Shown here piece by piece: positions 23,508 to 36,439 of a stretch of DNA of 64,000 nt (position 1 is the stretch's first letter; the number at the start of each line of letters is the position of its first letter). The notes below the pieces were generated by a model. The model was not told where the DNA came from and ran no database searches. It saw only the letters and a program-made list of their open reading frames with translations. Where the stretch lies: the NCBI GenBank assembly GCA_003439945.1, contig QVRM01002203.1, forward strand, positions 1 to 64,000. The letters are read 5' to 3'. This DNA comes from Dermanyssus gallinae. Lineage: Eukaryota; Arthropoda; Arachnida; Mesostigmata; Dermanyssidae. Both the position numbers and the translations under genes were made by a program.

Positions 23508-25487
23508 TGGGGCACGACTATTTGCTCTCAAGAAGAAAGACGGCTCTCTCCGCCCGATAGCATGCTCGTCTACACTCCGAAGGTTGGCTTCAAAAATTGG
23601 GTGCGCTGCCAACAAAGCTGAAATATTATCAACAATTGGTTCTCATCAGCTGGGCTTTGCAACTTCTGGCGGTACGCAGATCGGAATTCACACCTTCCGC
23701 GCTTTTATAAACTCCCGCAGTGGCCCTAACCGTTCTCGTTAAATTAGATTTTAGAAATGCCTTTAACAGCGTCAGAATAGACCACTTGCTAAACGTGGTG
23801 AAATGCTACGCTCCGCAAATATTTCACCAGGTGCGTGCGGCGTACGCCCAACCGTCGCATTTGGTCATGCCGCACGCCACTATATCTTCGCAGTCCGGCC
23901 TTCAACAAGGAGACCCTTTAGGTCCGCCTTTGTTCTGCTTGTGCGTAAAAGACTTGATAGACTCCCTACAGTGTCCTCTAACTGCCTGGTACCTGGACGA
24001 CGGTGTGCTTGGAGGTGACCTAGCTACAGTAATCGGTGATATTCGCAGAGTCCGGGACTTCGAGAGGGTGAGTGGTCTATCTCTAAATCCCGCGAAATGC
24101 GAGGTCTACGTCACGGGGCCCGAGGATATGATCTTGCCGGATATATCGGAGCTATGCCATCTTCTTCCCGGTTGCAAGGTCGTCCAAAAGAGCGACATTG
24201 AGCTCCTCGGGGTTCCCCTCTGCCAAGAGGGATTACCTGGGGCTTTAGACGCGTGGAGAGAAGAAGCTTGAAGTTGCCGCCAGCCGTCTTCCATCGCTGG
24301 GATCTCATCGCGGAATATTCCTACTAAGATCATGCTTTTCGGCGGCCCGGATAACGCACCTGCTTAGAGGGGCCAATTGTTTCGACTTGACCGAGAACCT
24401 TCGAGAATTCAACGAGTGGACCTTGAAAACACTGGAGGTGCTCCTGAACATACGCCTTTCACCCAATGCAGGCATGCAGGCTCTGCTTCCCATATCCTTA
24501 GGTGGACTGGGAATGCCTGATGCTGTAGCGCTGGCTGGGCCTGCCATCGTCTCATCTATGTCCCAGGCATCGGGAAAAGCCAAACGGTTACTGGACGACA
24601 CAGGCAAAAGAGTCTACGATCACACTTTGGCAGCCTTAGTCGAGAGATTGGCGTATTTGTGCGGTGTCATACCCACGGACACCCTTTCCCAGAAAAGCTG
24701 GTCGACCCCACTGCAGGAGAAGACATTTGTGCATCTACTTGAGCAAGCCCCCACTACGACTGACAAGGCCAGGCTACGGACGGTCTCTGCAAAAAGTGCC
24801 GGGACCTGGTTACAGGCTCTCCCCAGTATTCACTTAGGCACTCTACTAGATGACGACACTGTTCGGATTAGTGCGGGGCTACGCCTGGGGACAGCTCTCG
24901 TTTTCCCCCACCAATGTAGATGCGGCGATCAAGTGGGGCCACAGGCACACCATGGTCTCTCTTGTGATTTAACCTCAGGTCGTCGAGCCCGGCACGCAGC
25001 TCTTAATGGGACATTTAGCCGAGCCTTAAGGTCTGCTGGTTTTGCTTGCATTCTCGAGCCCCCTGGCCTCTGCAGGGATGATGAAAAATGACCGGACGGA
25101 CTAACACTAACGTCCTTTGAGATGGGTCGCATGTTGGTATGGGATGCAACCGTTACTGACTCATTAGCCCCTTCAATGGTCAGTGCGGGAGCGGAACATG
25201 CTGGTCACGCATCTATGTTGGCGGAGGCGAATAAGTGCAGAAAGTATGCCAGTATTACCAACCCCCACGATTTTCGCCCGCTGGCATTCGAGACACTGGG
25301 GGGACCCGGCCCAAAGACGCACAAACTCATTCAACGTGTCGGCAAGGCGCTCAACCATTCGACAGGGGACACTAGAGCTATCGAGTACCTGCACTAGAGA
25401 CTATCGCTGGACATTCAGCGGGGTAACGCCGCCTCTGTGCGCGGAACTCTGCTAGACTGGACACGCCCGAACCTGGAGGATATGTGA
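23508..25487 (+). pseudogene. REL-type LINE, 5'-truncated (REL-2)
   Basis: Starts abruptly at GARLFALKKKDGSLRPIA, so the N-terminal finger and linker are missing. Then VKLDFRNAFNSVRIDH, GLQQGDPLGPPLF, WYLDDGVLGGD (about 23986-24015), LLGVPL, SLGGLGMPDAV, CRCGDQVGPQAHHGLSC, SGRRARHAALN, LEPPGL, PDGLTLTSFEMGRMLVWDATV and AEANKCRKYASI. The catalytic RT and endonuclease residues seen in REL-1 are all readable. Damage: frameshifts near 23730 and between 24270 and 24390, a TGA at about 25089 in place of Arg before PDGL, and a TAG at about 25395 in place of Gln before RLSLDIQRGN. Same subfamily as REL-1. Confidence 0.85.
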
Positions 25488-25530
25488 CATTTTCATTTTT
25501 AAATAACCGGTGTACACGTTCATAAAGAGA
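25488..25530 (+). other. Conserved 3' UTR of the REL family
   Basis: After the stop, GTGTACACGTTCATAAAGAG matches GAGTACACGTTTATGCGGAG following the stop of REL-1 (minus strand, positions 1-25). A conserved 3' UTR is expected if the RT recognises it. Confidence 0.6.
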
Positions 25531-26814
25531 CAATTGTTACCTCAAATATTTAAGATAATAAAAGATTGTCATAGACAATTACATATATTTTGCAAAGGTA
25601 CTATTTCGACCTATTATATGGTAAATTGTTTTTTATGCCTCTTACATTGTGCATTGTATAAATTGAATACAGGATTTTCCTGACTAATTATGTATATAAT
25701 TATCTACTCTTTAAAAGCAAAAAAGAAACACTTGAATTGAATTGAATGAAAACAAGCCCGGATCTGCCCTCTAACCTTGTCAATGCGCCGCTTGACATTG
25801 TTTGCATTAATTGCTACCTTCCAGTAATTTGAATCCTCCGCTGTGCAAGAAACGTCTCCTTCGTTCAAAGTAATAAGTAAGGCAAGACAGCAGCTTCCGC
25901 GAGCGTTGACGGTGCACAGTACTCGATGTGCGAGCAACAGGCGTAGAATCCATAGTTTCATCGGCTGCCACAGATGGAACATCGTCACTCTTTACCTTCG
26001 AAACGTCACCGTCGAAGGAGCCACCGAGCTATCATCCCGAGCGCCGCTAACAGCTATAAAAAAAAAGCTTGTTCTTCTTCTCCTCCGTTTGATTTACTGA
26101 GTTACCTCAAGTCCGCTGGAAAGAGAGCAGCCGTTCTCCGTTCTTCTCTGCTCTAACGATGCCTTATTAATACCTATGTCACTTCTCTGTGAAGAGTAAA
26201 CAGAACGGGTTCTTGCATGTTTGCGCGATGGCGCACACGCGATGGCAGACGTGCAGGCTTAAGCTCGCGAGACGGCACGCAAAAACAAACACCACTGTAG
26301 GGCATGCAAATGACACGCTTGCGACCCCTATGGGCCGCGGACAGCAACAAACACCAGCGCACAACGCGAGAACAACACCACCAAAGTATCAGCGCTCTGC
26401 AGTGGGCATCAAACTAGAACAGTTAATGGTATTCAGGTGTCCTAGAAGACTGAGAACATCCGTTGGACATCACGATAAGCCAGAAAAATCAGCACCGGCC
26501 AATCACACAAGAGGCACACAAGGCCATGAGGGTCTCTCACAACAAAAACGAACCGCACACACGGCCCGGGACCAACACCGGCACCGAATTAGCAGCCGCA
26601 GCTCAAACGGAAAGATGCTCTTGAGCCAGCAGAAGCAGAAGATTCTGTAGTTTAAAACGAGTTCGGAATTTTGCGTCGGGATCTACCGTTTGGCGTTGAT
26701 ACCCGTATTGGTATTGTTGTTGTGGTGGTTGTCGTGAGTGACTCTTACGAAACCTCTGTTGGGCGTCCGGTGGTAGGCCATTCCCCTCCGGGTCTGAGTT
26801 CATCATGGAGGCGT
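25531..26814. other. No recognised gene
   Basis: A minus-strand ORF (25704-25988, about 94 codons) and a plus-strand ORF (26189-26650, 153 codons) have no domain I recognise and biased composition. I cannot say whether either is real. Confidence 0.35.
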
Positions 26815-27240
26815 GCCTCCACGAATTATTTGGCCAGAGAGCCGAGCAGCCACATGGAGCTGTAGGAGCTAGGGCCCTTAGGTATCGGGACCAGGCCTGC
26901 GGTCTTCCATGCGCCAGGAAACAAGCCCTCGGAAGTGGCTGGCGAAAGAGCAGGGTGTGCGGCTGTCCTCGTAGCGGGAGGCGCTAGCCGGGTACCATAG
27001 CGGCGAAGCTCTTTTAGTTGCTCCCTGTACTTCAGGTAGGCGGCGACGTTGGCTCTTTTGTAGAGGGCCAACGGCCAGCGGTCCCCCGATGGGCAAAGCT
27101 CTGCGGAGGGCGATCTCGATGTCTTGTGAGGTAGTGCCCGCAACGCTCCATGAAGTCCCTGATCAGGAGCCACTTTAGTGACAAAGGGCCTGAGGTGACT
27201 GCAGTAACCTGAGGTGACCGCAATGAGGCTAACTTAGAGC
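26815..27240 (-). pseudogene. R1-clade element, internal RT fragment
   Basis: Minus strand: SEGLFPGAWKTAGLVPIPKG and then LLGSLAK, aligning with SGLFPTAWKAADLVLIPKG...LLGSLAKAFE of the R1 element at 53129-55954 (RT entry region). An upstream segment (YLKYREQLKEL) may be linker. Frameshifted and truncated on both sides. Confidence 0.75.
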
Positions 27241-27299
27241 GGGTAGCCATGAGTTCACACTTGCACTCGGTCAGCTTAGACCTGCTCGAGGAAATCTCA

Positions 27300-27710
27300 A
27301 GACGTTGTTTAATTGCTAAGTTGGATCCTCAATTATCTGATTATACGTTGTGAAGGTACCGGCAGGGAGCTTTGGCTCTCAGATCGCGCAGATAAAACTC
27401 TGCCTATGATTAGTCATCACAATAAAAGCGATCATCTTGGTGCTGAGTTCGTTGTTTCAGGCAATGCAGAGATACTTCAAACAGTAGAACAACTGGAAAC
27501 AATTAGCAAAACATGTCTGCTCACCACGGAGGCAAGTTGGCGATTTATCACGCTATTCTCAAGACAAGACAATACTAATCGTTATAGAAAAGCATGGCTG
27601 CCGCAAGATGCAATTAGTTCTAAGCTCAGCGGAAGACGCAAATTCCAGGTATCCCGAAAATACCTAAACGTTTCGAAGCAGCTCTAATAGTTGTCTGCAT
27701 ATTTTTCTGA

Positions 27711-27713
<3 letters not shown>
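27300..27713. other. No recognised gene
   Basis: A plus-strand ORF (27313-27687, 124 codons) shows no motif I recognise. Confidence 0.35.

Positions 27714-27793
<80 letters not shown>
27714..27793. repeat. (TA)n microsatellite, about 80 bases
   Basis: Uninterrupted TA run. Confidence 0.95.
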
Positions 27794-27797
<4 letters not shown>

Positions 27798-27899
27798 GTA
27801 ATTAATCATTCACGGTCGGAACATGACTTTGGGTCCTGATGTGTGCACCATTACAGGGGTCCAGTGTAGGGGTCAGCTATTTCTGGAGGGTTTCTAGAA

Positions 27900-28397
27900 T
27901 CAATCCGCATTATCCCGTTGCACAGGCGCTGTCTGAGAAAATCGGCCTCTCTTATCTCCGCTAGCTAGATTCAGCCGCTTTTCGACCTTCTGTAACAAAC
28001 TACGAGTAGAGTCTCGAAGGATAGTTGGTTAAACACGTACGGGTACCCGATGTTCTGGTACAATCTAAGCTTGCCTGCCTCGGCGAGAGCCGAAACATGG
28101 CCAGCCCGGGCCGCGCCAGCTCTGACTATTGAAGGGGCTACTGAGTCAGTAACTGTCGCCTCCCAAACCAGCATGCATCCACTCTCGAACGATGTTAAGG
28201 TCAGACCATCAGGTCTCCTCTCGCCCTCCCTGTCTAGTTTGACGGGTTCCAGGACGCACGGTAGATCACTGGATGGAAGAGCTCTGCTGAAGGTTTTATT
28301 CAAGGCTTGGTGTCTTGCTCGCCTACCTGCGCTGACGATACAGGACAGCCCGTGGCGTCCGTCTGGCCGGACGACGTCTCCTCAGATGCAGGTATGA
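27900..28397 (-). pseudogene. REL-family C-terminal fragment
   Basis: Minus strand: TCI-stop-GDVVRPDGRHGLSC (knuckle), KTFSRALPSSDLPCVLEP, RRPDGLTLTSFESGCMLVWEATV and LAEAGKLRLYQNIGYPYVF, the endonuclease block. An in-frame TGA replaces the second knuckle Cys. Closest in the window to the split copy at 57636-58213, which shares SFESGCMLVW. 5'-truncated at about 28397. Confidence 0.8.
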
Positions 28398-31380
28398 ACT
28401 TATATTATAAGCTATATATTTTATAAATAGAACCAACCGTACGTTAACTAAGCAGCTTGCCACAGACCGTCTATATGAGATGAAGTTCTAAAGGAGGAAT
28501 GTGCCGATTGCGGACTCAAACCGGTAGGGGAACCTTCGATGTTCAGTACGAGGGAGGAAGTTCTCTGCTGGACGTGGTGGTTTGTAATGATGACTCGATG
28601 TAGGAAGTCGACGTTATGCCAAATCGACTCTGTTCCCATCACCTTTTTAAGTGAAGCTCATTGCAATAGCTCAAGCTCAGTTGAGCTACATGAAATCTGA
28701 TTTGGAGTCCATAGAGTTTATGTTGGACACTTCTCACTTGTTTATTGAGAAGAGATTGTTGGGATTGGTCGACTGCAGCAACGTAGAACAGATATACAAA
28801 AGATTGGTAAACTATCTCTACTTTCCTATTTAATTGTGTGGTAAAAAAGAAGTTCGCATCTTTCCAATAACCATGTCAACAAAAGAGATTGGAGGAAATG
28901 AAAACAAATGAGAATGAAATTACTTTCAGTTAAAAGGAGAATAATAAAGCAGTACAGTGGCGACGTGCAGTCGAGGAACACGCCACCCTGAATTGTAAGG
29001 AAAGCGCAAATTCAATTAAAAAGTAAGCCAGCAATTGAGTTAAGACTGGGCTTAGTCAAGCGCACCGATAACGATATTGCGACTGATGATCACCGTCGTG
29101 CCAGAGCAGACTGCTGCCGGTTGGCGTCAAGAATTGCAGACATCAGCCGCTGTAAAATCTACTTCTTAGACGTATTTAAGTTAATGAAATTTCGACGCAG
29201 AAGTGCGGTGTGACGTTCATGACTATTTTAGCATATCCCCTGCGGTCGTCCGCCAGTAGGCTAATGAGGTAAGCTTCTCTGAAGTTAAACTAAAACCTTT
29301 TTCATTGATGATTTGGATTTCGAAGCGGCTGTTTAAGCGATTGGTGGGCGAGCAAAGGACGTAAGTCATCGAATGAATAAAGGTGATCGTGCGGCAGAGC
29401 AGACGATATGAGAGAGCCCGGCTCGCAACCGTTAAAGGTGGCGCCACAAGAAGCACCCAGTCGCCAACTAAAGCCACAGTGTGACGCTTCCGCCATTAAG
29501 GCACTCGCGTCCTCTATCAACTTCTTCGTTTTCCCGTTCCTTTTTCCTACATTCTTCTTATTCATATATGGTCCCGATGCAGGCCAGAGCTATAATTTAA
29601 AATATGCTGTTTTCAGGTTCAGACGTTCGTCATCAGATCGTCCGTATCACCAAACCGGCGATACCCCTATAGATGACGATCATGACTAGCGCACTAGGTT
29701 CCTAGACCAAGCCGTAAGTGCAATGCAATCACCTCGTTAACAAGGCTGGCACTGAGCGATTTGTACATATTAATATCATTACGAGACTATAGTGATATTA
29801 ATCATACTATTGTATATTTTACCCAATCTGGAGTGGAAATAAATAAAGTGTATACTTGACAAGATCCCGTATCACAATGCACTACTACTGTGGCTGCTAA
29901 CAACGCATTCATGCATTGTTATACCTTCTACCAAACAGGTAGTTATTTATGTCATTTACACAACTGTTTCTAAATAACGGCTCTATGCGTCACAAAGTAT
30001 TTGCAGAACTCCAACTAATTACGATACACTGGCGTACGTTGCTTCTAAATATAGCAATCTAAATTAGAACAAATACCTAACTGATTTTGCACTCGCATAT
30101 TGTAGAAATAGTCCTAACGTGTAATCAATGTTTTAATAATCAGATCCAAAAGTTGTTTGATCAACGTTTTAAGCATCGGGCTTACTCCGTGTTTTGGTCG
30201 ACAACGAACGTTTTTAATTACGCATAAAGTTGAATATGGTCTACTGTATGTGACGGATCAGAAGACAGTGTACATAATTTTCTGTGGCTAGTGCGGCAAT
30301 GTGCTAGGTATTTGTTGATTGGCTCTTTGATCAGCATAAGTCTACGATAACCAATATTTTTGTACGGTCTGACGTCAACGTTAAGGCGTCTGATGACTCG
30401 GTGACCAAACGAAAACATGCATGAGCAAGCTTGAAATGTTCTCTAATTGTAAAAAGTATGCTGAGTGATGAAAAGGTTAGAAATGACACGGATGTCCAGA
30501 TCATAGGTGGCAATTGTACTTTTATTACGTTGTGCGATTTTCAGGCTGCGGAACAATGAGTGAACCCATGATGGTATGATGTTCAGAGATCATTGTTGTT
30601 GATCCGCAATTTAAACGGCTTAGCCTCTACGCGACTCGCATCGGAAACGCTACAATATCCGTTACTTCAAGGCTCGTCAAGAGCGATTTCTAGGCATAAG
30701 CATTTCATCAGAAGATTAGTTCTGCTGCAGAGATTTCGGTGCAGAAGCGTTGGCTACATAATGGTAATACGGAAGTTAAGCAGAGACCTATTAGCTATAA
30801 CATTCATATTGCCAATTCGATTTTTATTAACCCCTTCAGGTCTCATTGATATGAAGAACAACTAAAAGTTACCTGATTCAGGCTGACCTTAACGGAGCAC
30901 TCTCTTGCCTGCATGCTACCAAAAGCATGGAACGAGTTTTCGCAGGCGTTCCGAAATACAGATACAGTCGGCGTTTTTAATATGTGTTTTGGTCGTGAAC
31001 CTAAATGCAGAAAACAATACTTTCTAGTACATAGAACATAAAAAGTTATATAACTAGATCTATACAAATACATTTTCAACACTTTCTAGTTTTAACCGTG
31101 AATATTTGAATTGCTTATATACAGCAGTAGTGGCGGATACTTTTGCACTTTTGGGCCGCTCGGCGTCACCAATGCTATGCGTGTCCGGTCCAAGATTATC
31201 AGGACCGGATTCGTCATGGCGACGGACAGTGACATCCTGACATTTTCGGGCAATAATTTTCCGACGGAGGTTTGCTTGGGCCTTAGAACCCATGGCGTTA
31301 CTCTTTAACGGGAACGTCTACAGTGCTATCGATGCTACAGTTTAGATCATAAAAGCGTGATTGTCCATTGAAGGACTCAG
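28398..31380. other. About 3 kb with no recognised gene
   Basis: Short ORFs on both strands (for example 28448-28642 minus, 29408-29689 plus, 30593-30865 plus) lack known motifs. No tRNA-like promoter, terminal repeat or RT motif was found. Could hold old repeats or host non-coding DNA. Confidence 0.45.
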
Positions 31381-31925
31381 GCCCCTCGTTGTAGACGATG
31401 CGGATCTACAAACCATTTGCGAACAGATTGCAAAGACGCAGCGCGATGCTGCCTATGTAAGGGCGGCCATGAGGCCACCTGGGGATAGTCCTTTCGGGGC
31501 TGCTCGGCACACATGAGTCGCTGACTAAATCTTCGACGTCTTCTGCGAAGCCGCTAGCCTCCAATCTACGCCAACAATTGGAGAAGGCCATTAGTGCTGT
31601 ACTCAACCCGAGTCCGCTAGCACCGCTGCTTTCGGCGAAGTCCAGAGCGAGGACTCGAGCCTCGACTGGAGAGCCTGAGGGGACAAACTCGCAAACACCA
31701 TCATGTTAAATGGTCAATCAGATATAAGGCACTGGCTTACTTCATCCGTTCAACCACAAGCAAGAGCTCACACTGACGCCACTTCGACACATTCTTCAAA
31801 TCGCTTCTCCGTCACCAACGCACACTCTCAAGCAAACCCGCCAGGAAATAGCTTTCCAACGTACGTATCAAAGGCTGTCGCTATCAAGTCCAAAGTAATG
31901 ATGATATCGTGCATTCCCGTAGTTT
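31381..31925 (+). pseudogene. Possible N-terminal region of the divergent REL element
   Basis: Frames read DADLQTICEQIAKTQRDAAY and, after a shift, SLTKSSTSSAKPLASNLRQQL...EKAISAVLNPSPL, Ser/Pro/Ala-rich and uncharacterised. It lies directly upstream of, and on the same strand as, the RT-containing ORF, so it may be that protein's N-terminus. No zinc finger is visible. Confidence 0.35.
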
Positions 31926-31970
31926 AAGAGAAAATTTTGCCGTCGAACTGTCAAAAACTATCAACGAGGT

Positions 31971-34541
31971 GTGCTCGGTGGCCAGCTAGCACAGTTGGAA
32001 ACGGCTGATAGAATTTCCGACAATGATGTTTGTATACCGGTGGAAAAGGAGAAGGGGCGCACGCTCAGCTTGGTCCTACGAGAAAATTTACTTAGATTTC
32101 GCAGAGGCGCACGCCTGGAAGAGAATCCTCATGTAATCAGTGGACGACCCTTGCGAGCTACAAGTACTGACGACGCCAGTCGTGGAGCAAAGATCGTGCA
32201 GTCAAAGCTGTCCCAGGGGGACGTCTCTTCCGCTGCTCGGACCCTGCTTTCTACAGATCAGACTGCCCCAATCGACGCAAATGCTAGAGCAAGTTTATTG
32301 AAAAAGCACCCCGCACACCCCACGGATCCAATGTACCCTGAGGCGCCGACGCCGGTACCCCCAGCGTCTGAAACTGATGTCACGACTGAGGAGATTCGAA
32401 TCGCCATTAGAAGTTTTCCAAGCAGCTCTAGTGGCGGCCCGGATGGTCTTCGCCCTCGGCATTTGAAAGATTTCATAGGTTGCCGTCAGGATGATAGCAA
32501 CCCCCTGTTGCAAGCGTTACGTCAATTCGTTATTCTAGCAGTCAACGGGCGACTTACAGAGTTCACTCTATCTATTTTTTACGGCGCAACATTAATCGCT
32601 CTACGAAAAAAGGACGGTGGCCAATCGCCGTGGGGCTTACCCTGCGGCGACTGGTCCGTAAGATTTTAATACAAAAAGCTATGACGGCTATTCTCGAGCT
32701 AGTGGCTCCCATGCAACTAGGGTGCGGGATAAAAGGAGGAGCAGAAGCGGCTGTGCATGCGGCCGCCGCTTTCATCAAATTGAACAGAGCGCTAGGAAAA
32801 GCTTTATTCAAGCTCGACTTTCAAAACGCCTTTAGCATGTTTCGTCGAGATCACTTACTCAATGCTATAAAAAGATCGATACCTGCTATTTACCCAGCTG
32901 TATACCAGATGTATAGGCTACCCACTAATCTTGTATGGGAAGGTGAGACGCTCAAGTCGATGTGTGGGGTACAGCAAGGCGACCCGCGTGGGCCAGCCCT
33001 CTTCTGTATCGCTATCGCTAAACTACAGGCGAAGCTTCGATCGGAGTTTCGACCGTGGTATCTTGATGAAGCAACGCTGGCAGGTGACCTGGCAACGATC
33101 CAGGCAGACATCAAGACTGTTCAGGAATTTCAAGCGTGCTCCGGCTTAACACTCAACGCAAATTAATGCGAGCTCTTTCTACTGTCAGAGGAGCACCGCG
33201 ACGAGTCTATTTCAAGCTTGCGGGGAATACTACCCGACATTCGATTAGCAGCCGATGACAATATCGAGGTTCTGGAAGCCCCCCTTACCGATGCGACGCT
33301 GGAGGGAATACTGCGCAGAAAACTTGTTGAAGTCAGCCGATGGTGCAGCAGACTTTAAGCCCTAGATGCCCACCCGGCATTATACCTCTTGCGACAAAGT
33401 CTCTCCACTCCTCGCTTGACCGATCTTTTGCGTTGTTCGCCTTCTTTTCAAAGGACCGACCTTCTCGACAAGTTCCACGACATTCTGCGTACGGGACTAG
33501 AAAGGCTACTCAACGTTCACCTTGGATTTGCATCCTGGACCCAAGCATCACTTCCTGTGAGCGCGGGCGGCTTAGGGATTTACCGTGCTAGGGATTTACT
33601 ATTGTGCTACTTGGGAGCCTTGACAGCATTTAAGGATTTAAAACTTTCGATTGGAGTTGAAGATACCCCAGTTCAGCTGGCCAGGGCCTCCGATGAGGCC
33701 CTGGAGGAGTTGCTGGGGAGAGCCCCGCAAGCGAAAAACTCAGGGAGCACTGGACCACTTGGTGGTAAAAAAGAGGCAAGACGCGCTTCTAGCACAAACC
33801 CTAGACTTAAAAGGAAAAGCTCGCCTAAAGGCATGTTTTGATCCAATGAGCGGAAAGTGGCTGCAGGCTCTCCCTTCGCCGCAACTGGGGACGATGCTGG
33901 ACAATAACACACTCCGCATCGTCTCGGGTCAGCGGCTTGGGGAGGCTGTCTGCGCAGAGCACGTCTGCAACCTGTGTCGGTCTAAAGTTACCGCTACAGC
34001 GGAACATGCGCTGTCCTGCCGGTTCAGTGCCGGTCGCCATTCAAGAAATTTTGCCATCGACGATGTCGTACACCGTGCTCTGCAGAGCGCCCAGATTCCT
34101 TCAATGAAAGAGCCCCTCGGTATGTGCGCCAACAGCCTTCTACGCCCGGATGGAAAAACCCTAGCACCATGGGAAGGAGGTCGTTTGCTAGCGTGGGACG
34201 CGACGGTTTCTTGTACAATCGCCAACAGTTACATTGCGCGCACAAGTCGGGAAACTGGCGCGAGCGCACGTCTTGCTGAATGTCGCAAATTGTCGAAGTA
34301 CAGGGAGCTCTCGCTGCAATACATAGTTCAGCCGATCGCCGTGGAAACGCTAGGGCCAATGGGTGAGGCGACCGTCAAGTTCCTCAAGGAGCTTGCAAGG
34401 AGGGTAACTGCTGTGACAAAGGATGCGCGAGCCGGGGAGTACCTGGTGCAGCGTATCTCTATAGAAGTTCAACGTGGTAACGCAGTGGCGGTAGTGAGGT
34501 CGCTTCCATCGCCGGGGGAAAAACTGCCAGAAATGCCGTAG
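31971..34541 (+). pseudogene. Divergent REL-type LINE ORF (REL-3)
   Basis: Read in pieces: an N-terminal region with LSQGDVSSAARTLLSTD, FPSSSSGGPDGLRPRHLKDFIG, ALRKKDGG; a frameshift at about 32640; LFKLDFQNAFSMFRRDH (motif A), GVQQGDPRGPALF (motif B), WYLDEATLAGDL (33056-33070), where the usual YLDD has become YLDE; a stop at 33166; SAGGLGIYRARDL; a frameshift near 33760; CNLCRSKVTATAEHALSC (CCHC knuckle), RPDGKTLAPWEGGRLLAWDATV and LAECRKLSKYRELS (endonuclease), QRISIEVQRGNAV. Clearly the same architecture as REL-1/2 but much diverged, so a second subfamily. Confidence 0.83.
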
Positions 34542-34648
34542 CAGTAACAACTATTATTTGATTATTAACATATGAAACATCAAATAAACTTATCGTACTC
34601 TTTGTAAAAAAAACAGTACTGGTGTGATATATATATATATATATATAG
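34542..34648 (+). other. 3' UTR and end of REL-3
   Basis: After the TAG come CAAATAAACTTATCG (polyadenylation-like AATAAA at about 34582) and a short A run (34605-34613), then (TA)n at 34627-34647. Confidence 0.5.
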
Positions 34649-35888
34649 ATCACGGGCTCAAGTCTTAGTGCTGAACTATTTGTGATGAGTAAATTGTATG
34701 CATATTTATTGTAAATAATACCGCTATATAATTGTGACGCATTGTCTGTGAGAAAGTATGCCCGTATTAAACGATTATTATTATTAAATATGTACGGACG
34801 GGACTGTGAGAGAGACTCTCGAGGTGATTTCAGTGTGGATTGGTGATGCTTCTATTGGTGAGAATTGACCAATATTAGCTCAAATATACAGATTTCTGTG
34901 TGATTTAAGTTCACGAAGTGACTAATACAGTGACGATTATAAATTAAACATGGTTTTTAATTAAAAGAAATACGCTTTTTTAGTATTTTCGGGAAGAACA
35001 TTGAAGCGGAAGCTGAGGTTACAGGGGAAAGAGGTTTTTAGGTTTTAGATAAACAATTTAGTTGCAACTCTAGTGCGTCCAAGGGAGAATTGTTAAGAGA
35101 GGAGTAAGTTACCAATAAAGAAAGCAGACAGATGTAGGGTTTCGGTAAGGTGTTAAATCCTTTGGGGGTACCTACAAGAGACGTTTGGCAGACAATGCAT
35201 GTGCCAGGGCTGACACTTGCAAACGCTGTCCTAGTAATAGCTCGGGTTTATGGAATAAAGTAAAAGGAATTTAGAGTGCAATATAGGGAGGGCGGAATGT
35301 CAAAATGTATGTAATGGAAAGTACAAAGTAAGCTGAGTATTGCAGTAGAGTTAGAGCACAAAATAACGGACGACGGGCTACGAAGATAGAGTGGGTAAAA
35401 AAGGCAATGAGAGTGAAAACAAAATCGAAAAGAGATAGAGTAGAATGGAAATAATAACGGATATAACTTTGGTGCTGAATCAATTATGGCCCTACTCATC
35501 GTATGATTCCGCACACCATAATATATATTTTCTATGGGAATAAACAGGTAAGCCCACAAAATAGATATCGCAGGATCTTGAATTTTACGAGCATGGTTAA
35601 TAGAATGTCTTGCCTTTCGCTAGCCAACGTTGGATGTCTTGCGGCCGGTATGTTTAGGCACGATATCGTCTAAATGCATCTATCGTCATCGCGTTCTCGT
35701 ACTGGATTTATATGGGCTTTCTCCGGCAGAGGCATGTAGCAGCAGGGCAATGACAACCACGTCCAACAAATACAACCAGCAAAGCCGGGGCTCGAACTTG
35801 CGATTGTTTTGCTAACCATGGTTGCCTTGACAACGCCCCGTTTCGAACGGTGCGTTAGCCGCCAAAGCCACCGCCGCTACCAATTTAG

Positions 35889-35889
<1 letters not shown>

Positions 35890-35951
<62 letters not shown>
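35890..35951. repeat. (TA)n microsatellite, about 60 bases
   Basis: Uninterrupted TA run followed by ACATATATAT. Confidence 0.95.
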
Positions 35952-35957
<6 letters not shown>

Positions 35958-36375
35958 TATTTATCTTTTTATCTTTTTTTTTCAATGAGGAAATTGCCGC
36001 AATAGCATGGCAGTCGTCTAACGTTGGACGGCCATGCCGTCCTCGTGGCGCGCACGAGGCTCGAAACGCCCAAGCGAGATCCGGACGGAATGACTCATCG
36101 ATGCAGGCCACGCAGAAGAAGGTCCACTTCGACCTCCAGCGTACAATTGATCCAGATGATGACGGATTTTGGTTGAGGGGTTCGGAACTTGACATCAATC
36201 CTGCCTTGTCGTCCGTAGCAACTCCAGCGCCGAACGGGTTATGCAACCATTTACTACATTAAGAGAAACGGCGACGTTACTTCAACACCTCCTATTCTAT
36301 ATAATATATATATATTTTTTTTTTGGATTTGAAATACAAATTTTATTTAACTCATAACGGGGTGTAAACAATTGG

Positions 36376-36378
<3 letters not shown>

Positions 36379-36437
<59 letters not shown>
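36379..36437. repeat. (TA)n microsatellite, about 59 bases
   Basis: Uninterrupted TA run followed by GATATG. Confidence 0.95.

Positions 36438-36439
<2 letters not shown>

Noticed and set aside
26189..26650. 153-codon plus-strand ORF as a possible host gene
   Set aside because: Low-information composition (Gln, Arg, Thr, His), no domain and no splice context I could defend.
35760..35850. Possible third SINE family on the minus strand
   Set aside because: Only a box B-like AGTTCGAGCCCC; box A is poor and no tail or second copy was found. Mentioned only as a note in the stretch entry.
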